The position numbers and the translations under genes are program-made. From assembly GCA_963693285.1 (NCBI GenBank), contig OY848917.1, forward strand, positions 13,020,192 to 13,084,191: a DNA stretch of 64,000 nt, written 5' to 3'. Under the pieces are notes generated by a model, which saw nothing but the letters and a program-made list of their open reading frames with translations, did not search any database and was not told where the DNA came from. This DNA is from Xestospongia muta (Eukaryota; Porifera; Demospongiae; Haplosclerida; Petrosiidae). Positions 49,601 through 60,657 of this stretch are shown one piece after another (the stretch's first letter is position 1; every line of letters begins with the position of its first letter).

Positions 49601-50316
49601 ATCCTAACTGATTACAAGCCACAGCAGCATTACTGTTAGTCCAGTAGTCTGCACAGATACTTTTCCATGTACCAACATCACAATATTGCAGGATACCAGT
49701 TGTATTGTTTCTAATGATGTCACCTTGAGTACATGATGGTGACACAGCTGTGAAAAGACATTAGTCATTTTTAATGGTATCTTGTTATTGGTACCTGATT
49801 TTTTACATTCTACACTGGCATCAAAATCACAAGGTCGTTGAGAATCACGAAATTGTGTGTTGCATTCCACTAGTTTACTCTCTTGTCCAAAGCAGTTTAC
49901 ATTAAATAATGTTGTATCGGTATGTGTAACGCTACGAGCAAGAGAACCTGTACTTGTTATAATAATTATGATGTTTATAATAACAAATTACTTGTCGTTA
50001 GATATCCCATCTGTTTACAGGCTACACGGGCATCATTTCTGTTCCACACAATAGAAGAACTCTGTTGTTGGTTTGGAAAAGAGTAGCATATTCCAGTCCA
50101 GCTATCATTAAGACATATTTGTAATCTGCCTTCAATAACTTCAGTTGTGTTTACAGTTATATCAGTTAGCCTTAAATCTTCCTCTGTGCACAGAGCATAT
50201 ACTGATAATGGAGTGAATAGACAAATACATTGATTTTTTATTGACTAACCTTGACTTGATACTGATATATATATCAATATGATGTAGGATACCAATAGAG
50301 TCCTAAGTAGATCCAT
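46671..50316 (-). CDS. SRCR-FN3 transmembrane receptor 2 with tyrosine-rich tail
   Basis: Eight exons in phase: 50316-50250, 50201-49992, 49947-49795, 49747-49589, 49535-49380, 49326-49018, 47666-47141 and 47094-46671 (667 residues). Architecture equals receptor 1: signal peptide, two intron-split SRCR domains, one FN3 domain, stalk, one membrane span and tail. Exon lengths are identical for exons 1, 3, 4, 5, 6 and 8. Exon 2 is one codon shorter and exon 7 is 105 bp longer, giving three stalk repeats instead of two. Replacements are spread over the SRCR domains (CFGQESK versus CFGYESK). The tail is almost unchanged, but one tyrosine of YTYNTLL is Ser here. No frame break was found, so both paralogues look functional. 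Function is inferred to be surface recognition with tyrosine-phosphorylation signalling. Confidence 0.9.
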
Positions 50317-51507
50317 CTCACTAGAAGAATCCTGTATGTGCTATGACACAGCAGCTTCTATCAATTATTTAAATGACTAGTATACCCGACTGTTTATTCG
50401 AGTAAGAGGAAATGGTTACTCTAGCAGTAGTTTGTATGACTTCTGTATATACTAAGCATATTTCTTTACTAATTAAATACATGCCAATGATGCCACACAT
50501 TGCAAATTAAGTTAAGAGTCAAGGGCATTAGCTGTAGTTGTGTGTTTCAAGTAATCGTTGTTGATGAGCAGAATATGGTATGTATGATTCATATGTGCTT
50601 ATTGTATGGCTACAATGGTTTCAATATCCTTATTAGAACACACATACCCAGCCCAAATACAGTTTGAAAATATTATATCTGTTAGTGTTTGTAGTCATTA
50701 TCATATTGTATGTAGTATCACATCAAACAAACAAACGGTTTACATGTTCTATTAGAAAGTGAACCTGGTATGATTAAACGCCTTTCTGCAACAATCGCTT
50801 TTCAATAGTAGATTCTCAAACCACATTATGTAATCTGCATTCAATAGCTTCTATACTAGATATATTTAAACTGACTCTGAGACAATTTAGTTATCGCAAG
50901 TATCACATTTTAAATTAATAATAAAATATCTGAGTTATTATTAAAGAAATGGCTGCTCAGTATAAGTTGTTGTTTGCCTTTGCTGGGGAATTGCATACCT
51001 TTTAATGATTATTGTAGTTAATTAACTATTAAAAATGGCTGCTCAGTAACAAACTTGTACTTATCTTTTCTAGTTAGAGTTAGTGGATGTATAATCTAAA
51101 CAAGTAAGAAGACAAACAATTTTCATAAAGTTAAAGGTGAGGGTAGAACAAACTATAGGTTATTGGAAGCATTAAATATGGGTATATTTGGGTATAATTG
51201 TTGGCATGAAACTTTGATTATATATGGGTATATTTGAATCAGTTGTTTACAGATCTGATACCTTAATAGAGGAATTATAAGTAGGAAAATGCCTAACCCT
51301 CACTGTACTACTAGTAGTTAGATATTACACAGTTATGTTTAGTTTACTCTATGAGATTAGGAATATATTTTGTCTCAAAAAGTCAAAATGGAATTATTTT
51401 AAGTTTTACTCTATGGTGGTCTTGTGTTAAACCACAAGAGTGCAACAGTTTAAATAAAATGGGTGTGGCATTAGCAGTTGTGTATTGGAAATGTTATTTT
51501 TAATGTA

Positions 51508-52108
51508 CTGTAGTTTCCCGAGCAAGTGCCCACCTCTATGTAAGTGCCCACTCCCCTATTTTTGTCCTTAAAGGAAAATGTCAATCCCCGTGCAAACCCC
51601 CACCCCCATCCCACCCTCTTAGATTTGTGGTTATTGTGGTTATTATTACGTATTGAGCAAAGACAAATGAGTTAGGCTAGCAATTTTCTAAGTTTAGGCA
51701 TTATAGTTTTGTTGTCTTTTGTTCTGTTTGGAATTGAAAAGGTCAGCTCACAAGGCACTTTTAAACATTCTTGCTCAATGGAGGATCTTCTCCTTTTGTC
51801 CTTGACTGTACAGTGTATCGTTATTATGAGTCAAGAAGCTTGTCAAACTGCTTATCCTATTCTCTAATACGCTTTTTGTCTACACCATACTTCTTTGCTA
51901 TAGAAGATACATTGTACTCCGGGTGAGTTCTCAGAGCCTCGAAAGCTTCAACTTCTACACCATGCATACGGAATTTCATGGTTAATTAATTATTCATAAG
52001 TGGGCACTTACTAGAAGTCATTTTTGAAAAATCGCGTGTAAGCGTCCATCCCTTTCAAATTCCAAATGAAATGTAAGTGCCCACAGGTGCTTACTCAGAG
52101 AACTACGG
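51508..52108 (-). mobile_element. 601-bp pogo-like TIR element with TA target duplication
   Basis: The left end CTGTAGTTTCCCGAGCAAG and the right end, reverse complement CCGTAGTTCTCTGAGTAAG, are terminal inverted repeats. TA flanks them at 51506-51507 and 52109-52110. A second pair of motifs (aagtgcccac and its reverse complement) lies just inside. The minus strand carries an HTH remnant, so this is a non-autonomous member of the Tc1/mariner/pogo group. Confidence 0.85.
51830..51979 (-). pseudogene. Helix-turn-helix DNA-binding remnant of a pogo-like transposase
   Basis: From the ATG at 51979 the frame gives MKFRMHGVEVEAFEALRTHP, then YNVSSIAKKYGVDKKRIRE, a TAG and DKQFDKLL. The pattern N.S.IAKK.GVD.K.IR(E)W, with the tryptophan codon replaced by TAG, is typical of CENP-B/brinker-like HTH domains in pogo relatives. 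Only this N-terminal part is left in the element. Confidence 0.75.
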
Positions 52109-53200
52109 TATTTTCAAGATTTTCAGGTAATTTGGAATGAACACATAATCATTGATTAGCTAAGATCTAAGTTTATTTAAAATAAATTATAAAAGATATT
52201 TGCTTAATTAGAGTAAACTTTGTTATATAAAAATGTCTATATTATTTATGAGTTGTTAATAATGGCATTAATAATTATGCCCATTGGATTTTACTATGAA
52301 GATGATATACATATACAATGATACCCAATCGTGTATACTTAATTACTTGGTAATAGTACTAGACCAGTAATTTTTAATTTAGCAAAAAAAACAATTGAAA
52401 TATTTTTTTGCTTTATTACAGAGTTATATATACTTGATATGAGCTTGACATTGTACTTATTAGCTTATTTATTGCATTAACTTGTGAGCTCCTCTTTTTC
52501 CTTATTAACTTAAAATTAAATGAGTAAATGGTTACATCTGCAACAGAGTCTAATTATGTGATTCATTTTTGCTTGTTGGTTTTAGTACTATTGTACATGT
52601 GATAATGAAATGGAATACTACAATATAATCATTAAACTTATTCTAAAATTCTGAATGTAATCAAATCTATTGACATATTATGTTTGTATAGATGTATGAA
52701 ATATCTTAGTCGAAACAATTAGCTTTTTTATTTTAGTCAAGTAATTTCCAAAAGATTTTAAAAATAATATGATAATTGATGATAAAATTTCTTTCTTTCA
52801 TTTTATAGGGAGCTCCTCCAGGTGGTTAATATGTTAGTATTATTGTATATTGTTGTACTGCTTGACATGTCCCACAACAATAAATTATACTTGTTTTGAA
52901 AAGTAACGATTATTTGAAGTATTTCTTTTTATATATAATTTTTTGCCTACCTATACATTAATTAATCAAGTATTAATTTCTGTTGGTATTTTTGTGAAAG
53001 TTAATTAAATGTTTTAATGTTTTTTTCTAGTACACAAGACATACATACTAGTAAATTAAATTATTCAGTCTTAGGTTAAGTCTTGAAATGACCCTATGTC
53101 CAAATACTGGATGTTACATTAAATCTACATATATACATATAATTATTTAGTATATTAATTCAATGAACAATGCAAACACTGAACACATCACTATGCCAAA

Positions 53201-53208
53201 TGACGTCA
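53201..53208. promoter_or_regulatory. Perfect CRE-type palindrome TGACGTCA
   Basis: The sequence TGACGTCA is the full ATF/CREB site. It lies about 0.3 kb upstream of the presumed leader exon of the TPR-CHAT gene, at the right edge of duplicated block 2. The equivalent place in block 1 (about 42252) reads TGAGACAC and is not a site. Function is inferred from the motif only. Confidence 0.3.
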
Positions 53209-53394
53209 CTCTGCATACCTTCGCTTCCTGAACCTACAGACTTATCCTTAGATCTTAAGCTGGGACCACTAAACTCTTAAGCTTTAGAATGCACATGACA
53301 GTCAGTATTCTCCCCTAACATGCTTTAATGTATGATTTGATGTCAGTATTCGTACTAACTGCAGATTGTAGGGGAGAATGTGGGCAAGTTATCG

Positions 53395-53402
53395 TGACGT
53401 CA
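53395..53402. promoter_or_regulatory. Second CRE-type palindrome TGACGTCA
   Basis: This is a second exact TGACGTCA, 194 bp after the first and about 100 bp before the likely start of the leader exon at 53.5 kb. Two full-consensus copies so close together are unlikely by chance in DNA this AT-rich. They suggest an ATF/CREB/bZIP-regulated promoter for the TPR-CHAT gene, as an inference. Confidence 0.35.
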
Positions 53403-53489
53403 TAAATTTTCCTAATTAAAGTATTTCGGTCAAGTACCTTCTATAATTATTATTAATTTTGAAGTGGATTATATAGGCTCCAATTCTTG

Positions 53490-53573
53490 AACCGAGAGTC
53501 AAGTAGACAGTAACAAAGCTGAATGTTAGTCTGAAGTGACAATAATCGAATGCCAGTTAGACTTAGAGTATAG
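53490..53573 (+). other. Probable 5' untranslated leader exon of the TPR-CHAT gene
   Basis: A strong splice donor (tatag|gtaagc) follows 53573, and a polypyrimidine/AG acceptor (tatattag) ends at 54298, 22 bases before the start codon at 54321. The implied 724-bp intron would remove upstream ATGs and a frame that otherwise extends the protein. The exon's 5' end is a guess. Confidence 0.4.
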
Positions 53574-54320
53574 GTAAGCAGTCAAAACAAGTAGACTAAT
53601 ATGTTAATGTAACGATGCCCATGTAGTAGATCATATAACTAATTTGTAATTTGTATAATTATGTATTAAATTTGACAACTGGCATGAGTCTTACATAGTT
53701 CTATATAGTGTTTGATGTACTTGCTCATGTTAGTAGCACAGCCATATTAACCTCCACCCATGATCCCCGCCTCTAATTATGATTATTCATATATAATAAT
53801 TTTAAAAATTGTGTATAAAATTGATAGCCTAATGTTCTGAATATACTGCAACATCTTATATAACTTATATAACTAGCTTCTACCATAGAGCTTTAGTATG
53901 GCATACCGCTTTTATTGTTTGTCTATGAATGTCACTGAATGACTCTTCATAACTAGTAGAAAGACTTTACTCTGAGTCTTAATAACAAAAAAGGATAAGA
54001 AGCTTGGAGTAGAAATATCCTATAAGTTTGATGGAAAATGTAAACTGATGACTTAGGAGTTGTATACTATTTAGACTATATGGTTCTTTTGTCAAAGTTT
54101 ACAGTAAATAATACTAGTTTTTTGTCAGAAGGTTATATGATCCTTGTTGAAGGAAATATGTCACGTGTTTTTAAATAGTAATTGGACTATTATAGTACAT
54201 TTATAAACATTTAAGTTGTTGAAAAAGGTGCATGGCTATCATCCTCTCCTTAGTATTCATACTAAAACTTTAATAATAGTATCATATCTTTATATTAGAT
54301 CGAACACTGAATTCAACATA

Positions 54321-57300
54321 ATGGCAGAGGAACTAAAACAAAAAGGAAATGAACTATACAAACAGCAGAAGTATCACGAAGCTATTGAGCAGTATAGCAA
54401 AGGCCTTGAAGTAAGCAAAGACGATCCAATTATTTTGAGCAATCGTAGTGCAACATATTGGAAACTAGGTGATTATAAGAATGCATTAAGTGATGCACAA
54501 CATTGCATACAAGTAAAACCCAGTTGGGTAAAAGGCTATCTTAGAAAGACTGTTGCTCTTAATTGCTTGAAAAACTACCAGCAAGCTAAAGATACTGCAA
54601 TTGTAGGATTCAGCTTTAATGATCTTAGGCTTACTAAAGACTTTGTTAGTGAGTGGCTTAAAGCTAGTAGAGCTCAAGTTGATGTTGATATCAGTGGACT
54701 TCTTTTGTCGAAACCTTACTGTCATTTTTATCCTGATGGCATTGATCTCATTAATAATAAATATTGCGAGATATTATTGAGCGTTATAGTTCCACTGATG
54801 CCTTCACAATCAAAAGGTGTTTTAGGGATATCACATGATGATATGTCTAAATGTTTACACAGCATTGTACAGCTAATAGAGAATTTTCTAGCTGAATTTA
54901 AACAACAGGATTGCCAAATTCTTCTAGAATGGAAAGATAAGGTTATCATTGATGTCGATACATTTAATCTAAAGTCTCAAGCTGAATTGCTAGGCTCACT
55001 TGATGAAAAAAGTCTTGCACTAGCTTCTTGGCTGCAGAACGAACTTCATGAAGCACTTGTACCTGTAGTAGCACCTACAATTTTACTAGCAGTTTTGGCA
55101 TTTTTGTCCAGATCATTTTGTTTGAGATGTATGAATGCTGGTCCCTTTACATTAGAATACCTTGCCCATGCCTGTCTTGCTTTTTTTGAAGACTGCATTT
55201 TTAGTAAGCCTATGTATATATCAACCTACATTGAGGTCCTATTTTTAATTTTGTATTCATATGGTTCAGTAGAGATATGGACAGCAGACATGCTCCAGTT
55301 AGTTCAAGTCACTATAGTGAAAATTCAAAGGCTAATGGAAGATATGCCCAAAAGCATAAAGAACTATGACATTCACATGAAAGAATACTCAGATAATCTT
55401 TCAGTTTTCCTAGATATGAAAATCAACCAAATTTCTGATTCTCAGTTCTCCCACAATCCAGCTGGAACTGCTAGTGATCTTGAACACATTTTACTAGTAG
55501 AGTGTGTTGAAGACCCTATAAAAGCCCGAAAAGATGTAGAAGAGCATTTGCAAGATATTACCACACGTGAAGCTATGCCCGAAGCAGAAAATAAAGGAAT
55601 TGTTCTTGATGCTCAAAACCTCTTTTTTATGACAAGCATTTTTATAAAGCTTGGGGATGTAGAAAAAGGTTTAAAAGTGTATGAAAAAGGATTCTCTTTT
55701 GCAACATCAATTATTATGAATTTAGTTGAGAATAATATTATTACCTTAGAAGAGGTGGCAACGGTCATTACATCATTGCGCCACTTTGCCCTTTGTGGAG
55801 CTTCCTTTTTATCAAAGTCTCATCCCAAAGCAGCATGTGATGCATTTATCAAGTGGAAAAGTCTATACTCAGAAGCTTACTCTATTTTACTTAGGTTGGG
55901 ATTGCGAGCAAATAACAGAGCACTTTTTCAACTTTTTTCTGATCCTATTATTCAACAAGAGCAAATGAAAGCATTTCAGTTTCACCAGTTAAGTGAAAAA
56001 ATATTCTGTAAGAAGTATTTCCCTCACGTTTTACATGCACTGATGGCTCAAAGTCATGATCAAATAATTGCTTCATTGAATTCAACAGACATAGTTCTAG
56101 ATTATATTTTTGATATTTTTCATCCTGACTTTGATCCAAAAGTACAACAAAGAAACAACCCTGTTTGCTATGTCTGCGTTTTAGAAAAATTGTCAGAGCC
56201 AAAGATTTTCGAAATTGACATTGCTCCAATTCATGAGATGTTTTCAGATCAGGTGGGAAAATCGGTGTCTTTTGATGAAATAGAAGCTTTATGCTCATCA
56301 TTAGCCAAAGTAATTTTTCCTCCTGATATTTGTAAGATACTAAATAATAAACGGGTGAAACGTTTGCTTGTTTGTCTTGATTCTTACTTGCACGATCTTC
56401 CTCTTGAAGCTTGTCCATGGAATGACTCGGAAAGTGAAGACATAGTTAGACTTTGTCAGAGGTTTGACATCGTCCGTCTTTCATCTCCTCGTGAGCTGCT
56501 ACAAGAAAATATTGTGGCTTCAATGCGGCTAATATTCAACCCATCATTAGAGTTGTCACACCGACCAAACATTCTTGATGTTGCTGAAGTTTTGAAAGCA
56601 ACAAAATCTGCTAAATTAGAGGCATTACCAATTTCTATTGAAACATTAATAGATAAGGCAGTGGCATGGTGTGGGCATACTGGTGATTCATTGTTGCATC
56701 AAGCAGAAAGATTAGTAACACTTTCTTATGAGTGTGAAAATCAGCTGAGTCTTTCTTCTAGTCTTTTACAGGCCATGCAACATTCAGTTAGTAAGAACAC
56801 TGAGAAAATTAAAAGTAGAGCTGAAGAGTTCAAACTTCAAGCTAGTGGTAGGCTCAACCTTCCTACATTTTCATTAAACACAAAATGCTACTTGGTGGGC
56901 AATCCTAATTTCAAATTAGGAAGTGGCAGTAGTCATGCAGAAGAATCAGTGGGATGGATATCTTCCTTAGTTTCTATTTTTGGCTTAGCTAAACCTAAAG
57001 AACCTACTATTACCATTGATCATTTACCTGAAACACAACGAGAAATTGACACAGTAAAGTACCTTTTGTCATTAAGTTCTTATTTAAATCTCCAAGAGCC
57101 TCTTATTGAAGATGATGCCACAATGAGTAATGTTTTGTCCTTAGAGTCACCCTTTATTCTTCACATTGCTACACACGGTCATTTAAAATCTACTATTCAT
57201 ACTCAGGCATGGAAAAGCTATTGGTCTGATACCTCTACTGCTTTGCTTTTAGCAGGGGCTGAGACCTATCTCAACGAGGACTATTCTAAACTCAATTTTC

Positions 57301-58492
57301 ACATTAATGTCGGTTGCCTTACACCTGCTGCCGTGTGTGCCATCAACTTAGAAGGCACAAGGTTGACATTTCTTTCAGCATGCAAATCAGGTGTTGGCTC
57401 TAAGCCTTTTCATGAGACAGCAGAAAGTATACTTCAAGCCTTTCGTGGTGCTGGTGCCCAAACTGTGATTTCAACATTGTGGAATGTAAATGACAATACT
57501 ACAGCTGACTTTGCATCATTTTTTTACAATCACTTGATAGAAGATCCAAAGTCTTCCCCATCACATGCTCTTACACTAACCAAGAAACATCTTATAGAGA
57601 AAAAAGAATCTTTTTCAGTTTATGCTGCTTTTACATGCACTGGACTAGATCAACCTCTGTGTCCTACAGCAATTACTGAAGCACAAAGCATAGAAATGGT
57701 AGGTAATGATCAGCTTATGTTACATATGTATTGAATCATCTGTTATGAGCAGATTGCAAACTACATTCAAGCAAAACATCAGCTTCATGTTGAACTCAAG
57801 AATATAGAGGGATTTGAAGGAAAGAAATGTATAACATTGGTAAGTCCTTGCTATGATACTATTAGTAATGCTATTTTAATTATTTACAGGTTGACCGACT
57901 GGTTATAGTTAATAGTTTACTAATTGTTATTGGACAACAGCTTAAATACAATGCAGAATTAGAGTTATGTGTTGTCTTTAAAGAGAATGGTAACTAGTAT
58001 CTATTCCATGACTATGATTTATACATTTTCGTTGTCTACAGTAATTGAACTTAATAAAGATGAATATGTGTTAAATATTATGGACAATTATCCTTCTGGA
58101 AATCTGTATGTCACACCTTTGAAAACAAAGGTATATTTATTATAGATATATTATACACACATTATGTGTTAATGTAGAAATAACATTGATAGCTAGACAT
58201 TCTATACATGTCTTTGAAGATTAACTATTTAGTGACAAATAGCAATGTAAAGAGTTTATGGCTGATTTAAATCATATTGTACATGCTGCGCTAGGATTAG
58301 AAAGTATTGTGCTAGTAAGTAGTAAAACATCGGCTTACTAAGTGGAAAGAGCTAATGAATGTTATTCAACATAATAGATATATGTATGTATGTATCTATG
58401 TATCTATTTAATGTAATAATGTTATACAGCTCATATCTTATAAGCTGAAAAAAACAATGTTTATTGTTTTCCCACAGATTGTGACAAAATAA
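54321..58492 (+). CDS. TPR-CHAT protein with Hsp-type carboxylate-clamp TPR and CHAT cysteine-protease domain
   Basis: Exons: 54321-57698, 57753-57839, 57890-57989, 58042-58130, 58243-58314 and 58478-58492, all in phase, ending IVTK and TAA (about 1246 residues). ATG 54321 is chosen because it starts the TPR domain just after a splice acceptor. Residues 1-110 are three STI1/HOP-like TPRs (KQKGNELYKQQKYHEAIEQY). The clamp residues K6, N10, N41, K71 and R75 all match the HOP pattern for binding Hsp70/Hsp90 EEVD tails. A long helical middle follows. The CHAT domain (about 790-1110) has YLVGNP, the catalytic His952 in HIATHGHL, Cys1021 in FLSACKSG and TVISTLWNVND. The C-terminal 120 residues are unrecognised. 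CHAT proteins are caspase-fold proteases related to separase. Without the splice the frame would end at 57734. Confidence 0.92.
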
Positions 58493-58609
58493 TTACATGC
58501 TGACCATTTTGTGTGCAATTGCTCAAGTTATTTGAAGTCCAAACTATTGATAAATGCATTGAAAATAATTACTTTGTAATTGATAGGGTTATCAAACATT
58601 AATAACAAT

Positions 58610-59200
58610 TTACTGCACAGTGGACATTTATACATACAGGAGGTATATCAGTATATCTTGTAAAAGTTAAGAGCTAGAAGACAACAGTAATTCTAGTAAC
58701 CTTGTTGACAATTTATTATGTACTTCAATGATTGACTATATTGTAGTAGGTCCAGTAACTACTTGTAAAAACTATAGCTGTACATTAATTGTTACTAATG
58801 GTATTGGTAATGAAGTTATGAGAAGTAATAGTATTAGTGTAATCACTGATAAGTAGTATATACTAGCTATATAATCTTATACTGTAATATAATGTAAGTA
58901 TTCCATCAAAGTCTATTTTAGTTCAGTATCAAGCATTCCTTTATACAATGTATTCTTGTACAACTGATGTCTCTACCTTCCAGTATATTATTACTGTACT
59001 TGGTATTAATGAGACTATAATCACTGTGATACCACAATTATCAGAGTTTAATGGAGTTAATATAAATGCTACAATTCTACAAGAACTATACACAAACGTA
59101 AGTCCCAGAAGATATCAAATCATTGTTATACCTAGTAATATATATGGAAGCTCGGAACAGTCATAAAAATCTTTAGACATTGTAGTTGTTTCAAGTAGGT
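58610..59200 (+). pseudogene. Fibronectin-III fragments with in-frame stops
   Basis: One frame near 58625-58860 encodes YRRYISISCKS, a stop, then DNLLCTSMIDYIVVG and NYSCTLIVTNGIGNEVMRSN, the second half of an FN3 domain. After an AG at 58920-58921 another frame gives CTTDVSTFQYIITVLGIN and RRYQIIVIPSNIYGSS, a further FN3 domain, then TAA at 59163-59165 before KSLDIVVVSSR and a GT. The two FN3 units resemble a sponge receptor ectodomain. Stops and incompatible splice phases suggest a decayed gene, or exons of a gene that I mis-spliced. Confidence 0.5.
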
Positions 59201-59669
59201 CACTGCAATTTCAATAAGTACATTTATATATAAACAATATTAGACAGACTCCTACTCCTATCTTCTTCCCCACTACCTATCGATCACCCTGCTCAATCAG
59301 TGATGCATGAAGCAGCTAATGTTTGTGTCTTCTATGACGACAGCAGGCTGGCCATTTCATAAATTCTACAATTGACATAATTGACTCTATCACTTCTGGG
59401 TTTTTTTATTTGTCTATTCTTATTATTGTTCACTATGTAACTACTATTAAACATTGCGTTACTACCCCTCATTCCACGTAATCCAATGAGGCAGTAAACC
59501 TAGTTCACTTCTAGACGCTCCTCCACCTGTCAATTTATGAAAAAGGAGGAAGGGCCAGCTCGTTGTCTATACAGTTACAAAAATGAGCATTATTATATTG
59601 GCAAACCAGTTTATGACTAAATTTAGATTCCAATTATATATTTTGTTAGTCATTGTGCGCTGATAAATT

Positions 59670-60058
59670 ATGGAGGAAACAGAAGTCAGAGACCACTCTA
59701 AAGCAACTACATTTGTATGCAATTCAAGTCCTCCAGTAGAACAGATAGAGCTCTTTACAACTGAAGATATTACTGCCAAACCTAGTGCTAAGATAAATGA
59801 AGTGAAAAGATGGCTCTTTAGTTCACAAGATGATACCACTACCTGCTGTTGTTGTAATATTTCTCATAAAATAGCAAAATGCCTTGAGTTATCAGCACTT
59901 ACTACTTGTGTAGTCATTGTATTGATGTTGTTCGTTATTCCCATAATAAGTCATTATGTACTAGTAAGTAAATAATAAAGCACCAATTAATTGATTTTTT
60001 GCCTTGATAGGAAATCAGGAATAAAGAGCTCATCATTAATACAAGTACTAATACAACT
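59670..60058 (+). CDS. Predicted single-span (type II) membrane protein, first two exons
   Basis: Exon 59670-59963 (98 codons, phase 0) begins MEETEVRDHSKATTFVCNSS. It has a charged N-terminal half with two Pro-rich pieces, a cysteine cluster TTCCCCNISHKI, and a membrane span TCVVIVLMLFVIPIISHYVL. It ends at a donor (cta|gtaagt). A short exon at 60011-60058 continues in phase with EIRNKELIINTSTNTT, carrying two N-glycosylation sequons, which fits an extracellular stalk. No signal peptide precedes the span, so type II topology is likely. No following exon was found in phase; a candidate at 60663-60757 (GLSDSYTLPVAKYPIY) has the wrong phase. The family is unknown. Confidence 0.5.
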
Positions 60059-60124
60059 GTAAGTTAAACTTTATTATTATATTTTTATTATTTGAAATCC
60101 CTAGCAAATATACATACATACATA

Positions 60125-60360
60125 TGTGAACTGATTTGTGAAAATGGACCCCTTCTGTTAAAATATCTCAAAAACATGCAGTTGTTGTGTACACAACCAT
60201 GCATTTTCAATGGTGTTTACCAAATTATATCTCAGTTTAAACACATTAGATAACTTAAAATGCAATATTTAGTAAGCATTTTATTAAAAAAATACTTTTG
60301 TACAGGCAAATGTTTTTAATGGTTTGATAAAAATGGTGCCTTTTCGCAAATGAGGTCACA
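60125..60360. mobile_element. Small TIR element, copy a
   Basis: The left end tgtgaactgatttgtgaaaa and the right end, reverse complement tgtgacctcatttgcgaaaa, are inverted repeats about 235 bp apart. It belongs with two further copies within 1 kb. A (CA)n tract lies at its right border. There is no coding sequence. Confidence 0.65.
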
Positions 60361-60434
60361 CACACACACACATATATAATAACACGCACACACATACATA
60401 ATATATATATATATGTGTGTGTATTTATATAATA

Positions 60435-60587
60435 TATGACCTGATTTGCAAAAAAAAACTACTGTTAAACATATCAAAAAGCAATTTTGCATACATATAG
60501 AATAGTTATGCATATATAGCAACTGTATGTACACAGAACTGTTTTTGTGATGTTTTGACAGTGGTTTTTTCACAAATCAGGTCACAA
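60435..60587. mobile_element. Small TIR element, copy b (short)
   Basis: The ends atgacctgatttgcaaaaaa and, as reverse complement, tgtgacctgatttgtgaaaa form inverted repeats 150 bp apart. An extra right-end-like sequence (ccttttgcagatcagatcac) follows at about 60608-60627, next to another (CA)n tract. This copy is internally shorter than copies a and c. Confidence 0.6.
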
Positions 60588-60624
60588 ATGTTTTGATAGA
60601 ACTGGTACCTTTTGCAGATCAGAT

Positions 60625-60657
<33 letters not shown>

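Larger units (their letters stand above)
50965..52530. other. Insertion present only in block 2
   Basis: In block 1 the sequence runs directly from an aaatggctgc motif (40593) to tctaattatgt (40624). In block 2 the same two motifs are about 1.6 kb apart (50948 and 52549). The inserted part contains a 601-bp TIR element (51508-52108) and further AT-rich sequence in which nothing is recognised. It may be a compound of nested insertions. Confidence 0.6.
46278..53100. repeat. Duplicated block 2 (contains SRCR receptor gene 2)
   Basis: This is the partner of 36100-41930, longer because of an extra 1.57 kb at about 50965-52530 that block 1 lacks and a longer stalk repeat. Weak similarity reaches about 53220 (atgccaaatga...cactctgca, also at 42248). 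The block therefore ends directly upstream of the TPR-CHAT gene. Confidence 0.9.

Noticed and set aside
49795..49992. Possible frameshift at the exon 2/exon 3 junction of SRCR receptor 2
   Set aside because: A first reading placed the acceptor one base too early. With the AG at 49949-49948 the exon starts at 49947, has 153 bases like its paralogue, and stays in frame.
54216..54320. Extension of the TPR-CHAT frame by 35 codons upstream
   Set aside because: It needs a TTG start and includes a splice acceptor. The TPR domain starts right at the ATG at 54321.
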